Assembly (NCBI GenBank): GCA_027576995.1
Contig: JANBQC010000114.1
Location: forward strand, 1 to 47,980
Direction of reading: 5' to 3'
Origin: Dimargaris cristalligena
Lineage: Eukaryota > Kickxellomycota > Dimargaritomycetes > Dimargaritales > Dimargaritaceae
Length of the DNA: 47,980 bases
In this document: positions 31,902-41,209 of the stretch, piece after piece
Layout of the letters: every line of letters begins with the position of its first letter
How positions within the stretch are numbered: position 1 is the first letter of the stretch
Made by a program: the position numbers and the translations under genes
The notes under the pieces: generated by a model
Databases searched by the model: none
Told to the model about the DNA's origin: nothing
Seen by the model: only the letters and a program-made list of their open reading frames with translations

Positions 31902-33458
31902 ATGAAATCGTTTATTATACCTATCACTCTGCTAGGTTTATCTTTGGCCAATGCTGCGGTCAGTCGCCCCAAACCCATCGGCGGAGAAGTGGTAGTTGAT
32001 GGTGATACCTTCTACGACGCGCTTGAATACCAGCCTGACCTCGGGGAAGATGGCAATATTTCAACTAAGCTTGGCTCATTTAACACAACCCCCGTGGGAC
32101 TTATCTATGACATGCTAGACCGTTTGTCATTAAAAGACATGGTGCAAATGTCTAATGTTAATGCATATTGGCACGCTATTGTCAAGCAGCATCTAGAAAA
32201 CCAGGTATGTTTAAAAATAAGTTCACTGATACCATCTGTAAAAGTTTACTGTCCATGCTATCCCTCATCTAACCACCCTGTATTTAGATTCCGCCGGAAC
32301 GTAATTGCACCATTGTATAACAGACAGGCGGCTGGTAGCTCTGTGTATTTTACTTCACAGTCGACTTCTATTGTATTAACCATTGGCCAATTCCCTTTTT
32401 CTAATCCTAATTTCAATGATATACTACAATTTCTTCCTACTCTCGTATTATCTATCGTTAAAAAGTGTTTGGTGAATGGCATTCAGCCAATTCTAAATGG
32501 TAATCCGATTAACCTGAGCATTTTACAGTCGCTTTTTCCAATGCAACCGATGGACGCAATCATGGCCTTTGCCTGGGAGCGAAATGGTGGTCATAACGCA
32601 GACTCATCAGAGTATCCAAGTGAGGAGGCGTATAATGGCGACTCAACGTTACGTATTCACTCAGAAAACCTTATCAAATTAAGGGACATTAAAGCGCAGT
32701 GGGCGTACCTGGACTATACACGGATGAGTGATACCCAAAGACAGGTACTTTTCCCCCTGTTACATTTTTTGCCGAAACTATCCGTGAACAACATCATCAA
32801 TATTTTTTCGAAATTCAGACAATTTTCTACAAACCTCGGATTGCTCTATGAAGTTCAGGGCCTGTATCAAGGAGACCCAATGCTCGCAGTATTCACCGGA
32901 CGCTTTTATGACATATGGCGGCATGTGGCCGAAAGTATACCCTTTGAACAACTCATGGCCAGTGTCAGTGCAGTCCTCGCTACCACCGGTGAACTTGCTA
33001 AGTTGCGAGAACTATGGGATGCAGTCGTACGTGCTCCTCAATTGAGTTCTAGATCCGCTGCTTACATGGCTATGTTGCTTTTAGAGTTTGACAATTCCGA
33101 CCCCGCCCAAGTGCTTGAAATGGCCGGTCAAATCAACATCGACTGCGAATATGCCGGTATAATGGGATTCGAAAATGCCAAGACAAAATGCCTAAGTGTT
33201 TCTCAGATTCGGCCTAAATATCACAATGCCCTTTCTCAAATGACTGGCCGCGGGCTGGTGTATGTGCGTCGCGATTACCATGGTAATCCGGAGCTGGCCA
33301 TTCGAGCTCGCCGCTCGGCCGTCAGAGCATTGTTTGGTGTAAAAGAGAATGAACCTGATGCGTTTCCTTGGTTGGATACTCCAGCTGTCGACGAACAGCT
33401 GTACATGGTGAAATATCGCGAACATTTACCTCCTCCAAGAACTCCCGGCCAACAGTAA
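31902..33458 (+). CDS. Secreted F-box-like protein 1 (about 518 aa)
   Basis: The start at 31902 gives a textbook signal peptide: MKSFIIPITLLGLSLANAA, with likely cleavage after ANA. Residues about 65-101 (TTPVGLIYDMLDRLSLKDMV, then QMSNVNAYWHAIVKQHLENQ) fit the F-box pattern (P.ELL.EIL..LS..DL......V...W). The rest is helical with no motif I know. An intron-like segment starts at 32205 (GTATGT). Its best acceptor (TTTAG at 32287, with TCTAAC branch) would shift the frame into a stop; a second acceptor (ACAG at 32327) keeps the frame and removes 41 codons. Unspliced, the frame is also fully open. F-box proteins normally act inside the cell in SCF ubiquitin ligases, so a secreted one is unusual. 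It has the same layout as the gene at 38232. Function unknown. Confidence 0.7.
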   Translation: MKSFIIPITLLGLSLANAAVSRPKPIGGEVVVDGDTFYDALEYQPDLGEDGNISTKLGSFNTTPVGLIYDMLDRLSLKDMVQMSNVNAYWHAIVKQHLENQVCLKISSLIPSVKVYCPCYPSSNHPVFRFRRNVIAPLYNRQAAGSSVYFTSQSTSIVLTIGQFPFSNPNFNDILQFLPTLVLSIVKKCLVNGIQPILNGNPINLSILQSLFPMQPMDAIMAFAWERNGGHNADSSEYPSEEAYNGDSTLRIHSENLIKLRDIKAQWAYLDYTRMSDTQRQVLFPLLHFLPKLSVNNIINIFSKFRQFSTNLGLLYEVQGLYQGDPMLAVFTGRFYDIWRHVAESIPFEQLMASVSAVLATTGELAKLRELWDAVVRAPQLSSRSAAYMAMLLLEFDNSDPAQVLEMAGQINIDCEYAGIMGFENAKTKCLSVSQIRPKYHNALSQMTGRGLVYVRRDYHGNPELAIRARRSAVRALFGVKENEPDAFPWLDTPAVDEQLYMVKYREHLPPPRTPGQQ

Positions 33459-34103
33459 GTTGAACTGACCCTTGAATACGTCCGAAAATCTATTTGTAGT
33501 TTTGTTTACTTTATGGCCGCTTTATTTTCTTCTTTGTCTTTAACTCGGCCCTAGAAACAGTGGTACTGTCTACTGTATGTCGGGTTATATTAAACTGGGG
33601 AACCAACTTCCTATCTTTTGTGTTCCCCTTGCTTTCTCATTTAGCTGGCTTTTCATCATGCATTATTTGCATTCCCTTGTTGTGGCCGGGTCTACCTAAA
33701 CCTTATGAGCATGGCCCAATCAGACTATTTGGTTATTTGGGAAAGGTAAAGACCCCCACTGGAAGTAGGTCTTCATACTTCTACCCAGACTAGTACTTCA
33801 GAGGTCATGACTAGTCTCCCAATATCCATTATTCAATATTTCGTCTATTTTTCTAGCTATTTATCTTGTTTAGTCAACATTGCCAGTTGTGTATACTGGC
33901 ACTATAGTGACACTTGCCTTCACCCATTGGCAAGATTAGCCTTAGGTTCCAGTAGGTCACTATGTTTATGTCCTTTTCTATTTACTATCTTTGCTATAAA
34001 TATCTGATGGGTAATCTCTCAATAAACACAATCAGTTTTACACCATTTGATTTACTACTAGTTTTTCCCTAATACCCAGTACCATCTTATTCATATTACC
34101 ACT
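33459..34103. other. AT-rich spacer before LTR copy B
   Basis: This holds the 3' flank of the F-box-like gene, then AT-rich sequence with a TATAAATA/AATAAACA pair at about 33996-34028 that may be another worn LTR edge. No gene is seen. Confidence 0.35.
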
Positions 34104-34680
34104 TGTCCCAAGTATGGGACCATCTAATCTATCTTAATCTAGCCAGCTTAGGTGTCTGTCCCTATTAAGACTTATAGTACCATATTAGCTTTCCCATAGT
34201 TACCCCTAGTACCATGGGATTATCCCTTATCATATAACCCTTCCCCTTCCAGACTCTGCCTATTCACACTAATTATTCAAGTACTAATCTGTTATACTCT
34301 TCCAGTTACCATCAGAGTCTTCTAAATACTAGTAGCTATTCAATTAGCCTATTTACTTATCCTATAGCCTTAGTAGTATCCTTTCCCTAGGACCTCCCTT
34401 TGGAGTTATCCCTACATATATATAACTAGGTGCTATTAGGACTGGTTAGATTCCTTAGCTTATTCTTACCCCTAGTTTACCCCTAATAAACTCTATATAT
34501 ACTCACTCCCCTTATACTAACTAGTAAGTGTACTTACTGTATATCCATTACATATATATTATCTCTAGCTTTTATTAGTTAGTATTATACCCTTGTACCT
34601 AATATTAGTGACTACTTAGCTGAGCTTAAGTCCAACCTACCATTAGAAGCCTATCCTTGGGACTCTTAATAAACTAAGTG
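34104..34680 (+). mobile_element. LTR-like repeat, copy B (plus orientation)
   Basis: It starts near TGTCCCAAGTATGGGACCAT and ends ...CTATCCTTGGGACTCTTAATA. It is colinear with copies A and C: TCTTAATCTAG, CCATAGTTACCCCTAGTACC, ACCTCCCTTTGGAG, TATATATAACTAGG, CTTAGCTTATTC, ACTAACTAGTAAGTG. It is visibly more A/T-rich than copy C, most differences being C to T or G to A. Confidence 0.68.
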
Positions 34681-35226
34681 TAAAGAACTGAAATCAAATC
34701 CTTGAAAACTGAACTTTATTTGAAAAACTAGATAATAAGAAAGGAAAGGTAATGATAGACTTACTGTTCCAAGAGGTGGTGGCAAGGGGGAGTATTTATA
34801 CTTAAAAGGGGAGGCCTAAATGAAAAGATAGATAAATAATAGAGAAAGGGAGAGAAGGTCCCAGAATATTGGATGACTAAGCAGAGGGAAAGGGAGGGGA
34901 GTTCCCAGACAATGATATTAGTCATCACAAAGGATAGGTAATACTCAGGTAACTAATAAATTTAATGTGAAATAATAGAAGGGAAAAAGCTATTTTTAGC
35001 TGCACTCTGAACAGTGATGCAGTTGGGTTAGGGGTAGTATAGATGCAGGGGTGTATCATAGCTAAGAGTATATAATATACTAATAGAAAAAATACTATAC
35101 TAATGAAAATGGGGGAAAAATGACTATACTCATCAGGAGCAGAGGCAGGGGCTCATTTACTCACTAGGGGCAGAGGTACTGTTCCAATAAGTCAAAAAAT
35201 AGATAAAAAATAAAAGTAAGTAGAAA
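34681..35226. other. AT-rich spacer between LTR copies B and C
   Basis: Low-complexity, purine-rich DNA with no coding frame. It sits between two same-orientation LTR-like repeats about 1.1 kb apart, so it could be the inside of a small non-autonomous element, but no primer-binding site or gag-like frame is apparent. Confidence 0.35.
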
Positions 35227-35314
35227 ATATGGTAAGTTTACCGTATCTCTCACATATTCACCCATTCATATATTATGTAAGACTTTATACAGTTAGTTTG
35301 AATTTCACCCATAT
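35227..35314 (-). mobile_element. MITE-like element, copy 3 (inverted, internally deleted)
   Basis: The reverse complement starts ATATGGGTGAAATTCAAACT and continues through CTGTATAAAG to GTGAGAGATA, matching the first half of copy 1. The far end keeps only about 10 bp of the terminal repeat (ATATGG). The length of 88 bp implies loss of about 55 bp inside. Confidence 0.55.
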
Positions 35315-35742
35315 CTTAGTAGTGCATTTTCAGAGAAGGCCCAATGACTTCAAAAAAGTGGAACTTGCATATACAATGTCAACAGGGCACTTGAGCTAGG
35401 TCATGGTACCTTTGTGTTCACAATTGAACACTTTACACACTACCCATGTAAAATGTGATACTTTTACAATGGACATTCCCACTTTATCATATTATATGAA
35501 TTCTTCAGCATTTACCATCACAAATTATTTATAGCAAGTCCTGAGAATAAGAAAGTATGCACTTTTTATTTATATAAGTGCTGCCATAACTGATGGATAG
35601 GAAGAAACTGATAAAAATGTCATCAACTTACTGTTTTTTGCTACTACACTCTACTCCAGACAGTCTTTTTTATAAAAAAGCCCAGGTAGCTAGGCTACTT
35701 TGGTATAAAGTGCCCTTATTGCCCTTTGTCTTTTACCCTCAT

Positions 35743-36335
35743 TGTATTTTAACCCTGCCGGCCCTCCTAATCTGACTTAATCTGGACTTAATGATTGTCT
35801 GTCCTTATTAGGCCTTATAATGCCATATTAACTCTCCCATAGTCACCCCTGGTACTATGGGGTTATCATTTATTATATAACCCTTCTCCTTCCTGCCCCA
35901 ATGCTTTGCACAAAAACACTCAACCTGCTGATCCAAGACTCTTCCAGTTCCCATGAGAGTCTTCCAGATGTGAAGCCATCCAGTCAGATCCTATATCTAC
36001 CTATACCTTAGTCTTAGTAGCATTTCCCTTGGGACCTCCCTCTGGAGCTGTCTCCATGTATATATAACCGGGCCCCACTGGGACCAGTTTAATTCCTTAG
36101 CTTATTCATATCCCCCAGTTTACCTCAATAAACTATATATACTCCCTCCCTCATACTAACTAGTAAGTGTGTCTGCTGCATGTCCCTTGCATTTACCTGC
36201 ACTTGTCCTTTATTGGTTAGTACTACACCCCCATCCTAACACTAGTAGCCTACTTATCCGAGTCTAAGCCCCACCTACCATTAGAAGCCTATCCTTAGGA
36301 CTCTTGACAGACCAAGAGTGGTTAACCCAGGCAAC
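35743..36335 (+). mobile_element. LTR-like repeat, copy C (plus orientation)
   Basis: It is colinear with copy B at perhaps 75-80% by eye: CTTAATCTGGAC, TTAGGCCTTATAATGCC, CATAGTCACCCCTGG, GGGACCTCCCTCTGGAG, TATATATAACCGGG, CAATAAACTATATATAC, ACTAACTAGTAAGTGTG and the 3' end CTATCCTTAGGACTCTTGAC. It is the least A/T-shifted copy and so probably closest to the original. Boundaries are approximate. Confidence 0.68.
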
Positions 36336-38231
36336 AAACCCCAAAATTATTTTGACTGTTACTACATACCATTCACTCACAATCACAATATTATTTACCT
36401 CCATCAAAAGAACCACTTATTTTGAGCAATACCTGTCTTTCCAACATTCTAAGTCTGTGTTTGGCTCAAATCAACCCACCTCTTACCCAATGTTGCAACA
36501 GAATTTGAATGATTATGTCTATCTTTCGGACTTGCAGGCCAATTACTTTGTTTATTATCCAGGTGGTAGGTTCTATGTTTTTTTCTTATCTAGTTCAATG
36601 ACCCTGTGGCTCAGCTACTGGGCACTTGGCTGCATGCACACCTTAGTGATTCAAAACTTGGCATGTGTACACCTGCTAAATTAAGTATATAGGTACATCC
36701 AAATGGGTGACATTTCATTTATTTGACCTCCACTGGACTTGTGAAGGTTGCTCCCAAAGTTCAGTAAAGGTGCCAAGCTCACAGCTGTTATTCCCATACT
36801 AGCCCCCCAATGCACTTTATTGCTTGGCTAATGAGGCCCGCTGTGGTGTACAATTATTACATTTCAATTGGATATGTATCCTTCATCTCTAGAGTGGATT
36901 GAGTTTGCGGCCATACAAAATGATGAGTACAAGGTGCATGGGCAAATCACAGGAATTGGCAACAACCAAGGATATATTTGTGTTTTAGACACCAATGTGT
37001 GTCACAAGAGCTATTAGATGTGCTCTATAATGTTGGACTTCTCCTAGTCAGTGTGCTAACATTTAAGTGAAGTCCCTGAACCATTCACTAAGGCGCTTTA
37101 CCCAGCAAAGATTGGCTTGTGTGGATCAGCTGCCCAGCCAAGCCCCTTCTACTGATTGAGGCAATCACAGCATCCTTAATTTCTCCTTTATCTATCGGAA
37201 CTCAAGTTTGACCGATCTAGTTGGGAATAGTGTGATTATCTGCATGTATAAATGTAATAGTAACTCTTTGTAATTGATGGTTAGAGACGAATAACATTGT
37301 ATTTGATTAATAATGGGGCCTTGTTCACAGTCAGTAGGGTCGTCAAAAGAAGTACAGGAGCGAAAGATCGGGGTTGCTAATTCCACTAAACTACAATTTA
37401 GTAGCTAACAGTGGGCTACTAGCAGCGGCACATGCGGTCCTGGAGAGCATAGACGGGAACGATGCAGGGTTAGGTCACATCTGGTGGTTTAAAGCATTTG
37501 GTGATTCTGATCGGGTCGATCGGTTAGCTGACTGGGTAATATTGCGGTTAGAGTAATTCACACTTCCCACATATCCGACATGGTACCCTAAGCTGCAAAC
37601 CAAGACCTTCCCTAAGACTTAACAATTGATTGTTGTATGCGGAGACATTGGTTTATATCCATCTAGTAATAAGTATTTATGCCAATATTTTCTATCAGTG
37701 AAGACGCACAACCATTCAACTATTCATAGTTTCGCGTTGGGGCATAGTAGTTACGAACCCCATTTTTGGAATAGGGCTTTACTGGCCCACAGCTGTTACA
37801 GGAAACTCAATGAGCCAGTTACACTGAAAGCCGTGTGCTACACGTCAAAATTAACGGACAGTATTATAGTTTGTATACGGAAATACTGGGAATGATATTC
37901 CATAAATCCAATTAGCTTATTTGATACTGTGAACCCATTGCAAAGTTGAGAGGTCATTAATGCAGTAAAAACAGCAACGTCCGTGTTAAATTCGCACAAG
38001 GATGTGGAGCCATCATTGAAACAGCATATCGTCCTGGAATATAAAAATGGATCGCCGCGCCATGTCGATATTGTCGTAATAAAGGGTTGGTTTGCTTTAC
38101 CTCATACCCTCTACCGAATTTATTATATAGTTTTTTATTCCATACTGTTTTTTGAATACACAGGCTGACGACATTTATCATTCCACTGACTGACTAATTA
38201 AACTAACTAGCCCCGCGGAACTTCATCAGCG
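36336..38231. other. Non-coding or decayed DNA before the second F-box-like gene
   Basis: The frames at 36304-36684 (directly after LTR copy C), 37374-37556 and 37626-37895 show some codon-like structure but have no proper start, no domain and no splice chain I could build. They may be remnants of retroelement or F-box-like genes. The last 60 bp lead into the ATG at 38232. Confidence 0.35.
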
Positions 38232-40239
38232 ATGAGACTCACCAACTTAAATGCACTGGGCTTAGCAAGTTTTTCCATGATTGCTTGCACGCCTATCCAA
38301 GTACCCTCGACATCATTGGCATTACCGCCAGCCTCTCTCAGCGCCCGTGAGATATCCGAAGTCGGCCATTCCCAATTGGGTCAACCGATTGACGAAGCCG
38401 CGTTAGAGTCCTTTTCACATTCCGCTATTTCCACACAGCAGGAAACCCCAACTGACTCCCCCAAGCCCCCCGTGTCACCAACAGCCGTTGGCCAACCTTA
38501 CACAGCTTTACCGAAGCCAACCACAAAGGACCGACTAACCAGTCTGCCTACCGAAGTTCTTAAATTGGTCATGTGGGGCGCCTATAACCATGCCCATCCC
38601 GAACTGATCCGAACTTCTCGGGTTATTGCGGGCCATATCGCCAGCCATCCGAATGAGATTTATAATGTAGGTACATCCCCTTGACCGTCGCTAGATAAGA
38701 AATCCTATTCATTATGGAACTAACAGATAATATATTTAAATGCGTTGGTTTATAGTCTAAACCATCCATGTCATCCACCTATTCTGGATAGAGACGACGA
38801 CCCTTTGGTCATCATCCATATACCCAAGGAATTACCACTGTTATGGTTGCCTAATTTATTACTGGTCACCGTCATGACCAACATGCCCAGTTGGCTATAA
38901 GTTGGTATAGGTCGAGCGCTAACCCGCTTCGCGGTTTCATTTTTATAACTCCATATCCCTTGGATTAAATCAGGTACCGTATCGAATGCTGAAGGATGGC
39001 CTCGTTAAGTGCGCCACTAATAAATTAACCCCGGCCGAGACCCGGGAGATTCTCCTGTCTTGGCACTACCTACTCCATCACCAAATCGCCGGTAGCATAT
39101 TCGCCCATACCTTTGGTATTTGGGGTGGTCGTATCCGATTTTGGGAAAATTTCTCACAGGCTCGGGAACACTACGTCCCGCTATCGCTTATTCGCGGGGT
39201 CAAGTATTTCCTCGACTCGTATCGATACAATCCTCTGTTCAACAAGAACCAGTGGCGGTTCGTTAAACCCACGGAACTGAGTCATGAATTATTGGCCCAG
39301 GAGTTACCTTTGCTGGCCCTGGTGAATGACCCCCAATTGGAGGGCCGGGACATTCTAGAGGTGTTCCGCACTTTAACCCACCCTTCGCTTTTCGACATAA
39401 TGCAAAAGGGTCAGGAGATGCCAGTGGAGCAAGAGGAGTCCGATGATATCGACCAACCCTTGCAAACTTTGATCGACATGATTCGAAACCCGGACGTATT
39501 CCAAGGGGGGGCTCACCTCTACGCCCGGATCGTGGATAGCGCGGCGACGGTCTTGATGACGTATTTGGTCACCCAGCAGCGGTTCACTGACCTACAAACT
39601 TTCGTGGAGGGCCTTCCCCACACCTTCGGAAATTTCTGGAATCTGTTCCAACCCACAATAATGGTGGGTGCCCTCCAGCGACTGGCCATTATCCTAGCCG
39701 CCATGGTACGCAATGGCCCGCTTCTGAACAACCTGCCTGACAGCTTTATCCACACTAGTGTATATATTCCGCCATTTGTCGAACGCTCTAAGAAATGTGC
39801 ACTCGTCTATGAAATGTACATCCTGGGTCTAGACCAGGATGCGGCTTTTTTGGAGTCTGCATTGAATTGCCCTGAATCCCATTTGGACGATCTGCCCAGT
39901 TGGGAAAGGGCCATTATCGCCCACCAATTGGGGGGATTCATGGAGCAAATTCGCCTACTGGACAACTATGGCAACGGTCACGAAAGTAACGGTGGGGTTA
40001 GTCTGGATATGGGAGTGGCCGTACGTATAACGGAATTCGAATTAGGCGACCAAAATAGGCTATCGGATACTGGACCGTGGCCATTCTACGAGCCGTTATG
40101 GGATTTCGATTGGCACATATCGGATGACCAGTATTACAACTCAGTCAAACACGGCGTCGAAGTGGGAAATCGACTTTACAGGGATGGAAATGGGCTGATT
40201 TTTCTGCCTGATACTACTTGGGGGAGAATCTTTGACTAA
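38232..40239 (+). CDS. Secreted F-box-like protein 2 (566 aa, two exons)
   Basis: Predicted CDS: join(38232..38666, 38974..40239); the 307-nt intron is GTAGGT...AATCAG, phase 0. The N-terminus MRLTNLNALGLASFSMIACT resembles a signal peptide (weaker than in the gene at 31902), followed by a Ser/Pro/Thr-rich linker. An F-box-like helix set begins at about residue 105: DRLTSLPTEVLKLVMWGAYN, then HAHPELIRTSRVIAGHIASH. Exon 2 encodes about 420 residues, mostly helical, with no family recognised. The intron sits right after the F-box-like part, at the same place as the intron-like segment in the other gene, suggesting common descent. Product localisation (secreted or not) rests only on the N-terminus. 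Function unknown. Confidence 0.72.
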
Positions 40240-41209
40240 CGGCATGTAAAACGCGGGAATTTTGTGTAAATAGCCTACTCCCCTGAATGCTCACCAACGA
40301 TTGGAGTAAAATTACACCTACTATTGGCCAACCTACTGTCATTGAATCTAACAACTAATAATCAACAATAGTACCACCCTTGTCGTAAACCAAAATTCCA
40401 GTAAATGCTAAAGTGTTTACGTCTAGGCAGAGTATATTCAGAGAATATTCAAGACAGAGGGGTATCAAATAGGCAACAGATTAATTGTAGGATAGCTACA
40501 GGATTTGGTGGGGCTTAATATGGCCGATCAGTAAGAATTTAAGAGTAGAACCAACAAAGATAGTTCAGATGGTGATGTTGATGAATAGAATGTAAAGACA
40601 GTGAATGGCTAATACAGGATACCAAGTATGAATCTATAATAAATGAACAAGGAGATGGGGATGGCCAACGGGAGGCAATGTCTTCTATAATTAGATTACT
40701 ACCACTAGTTGATGGTGATGGGACTAGGCGGAGGTTGCGCCTAGAACTCAATGGTGGCCTCCCCCTTTAATACCCTTGATTAGTAAGCACGGCAGACCCA
40801 ACCACTACATAAGGAGGTAAAACCAGCACAATTCTCATTCTTCACATCGAAAATGTAGATTATATTTAACAATAAATTGAGTATATTTACAGAGAGTGAG
40901 GGTGGGAGGGGGAGGTAATGCCAAGCTAAATAACGCGAATAGGTAACAAAATCCGTCATGAAGATTGCGAAAGAAAATTATGGATAGGCAGTCATTGTAT
41001 CTGCACTTAGCGGGTTTAAAGACAGGGGGCAATTAATATAGGATGGGGCCGGTCATACCCTAAAACAGAAGCTACACTCAGATTATCGGTGCGAGATTCA
41101 GATTAAGCAATGTAATATGCAAAGTTATGGTACATGTAAATGTATAAAAAAAAATGGATGTATCTGAACGGTACCAACCAACTAAATAAGGGAAGTGGGT
41201 CTGTAACAA
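40240..41209. other. Convergent intergenic region, AT-rich
   Basis: This 0.97-kb stretch lies between the F-box-like gene 2 stop and the receptor 2 stop (opposite strands). A run of A residues at about 41144-41152 is probably part of the receptor 3' UTR. Short frames on the minus strand are low-complexity. Confidence 0.45.

Noticed and set aside
34104..36335. LTR copies B and C as the two ends of one complete retrotransposon
   Set aside because: They share orientation, but the 1.1 kb between them has no gag/pol frame or evident primer-binding site, and the two are too diverged (about 75-80% by eye) for a recent insertion. Two separate solo LTRs are as likely.
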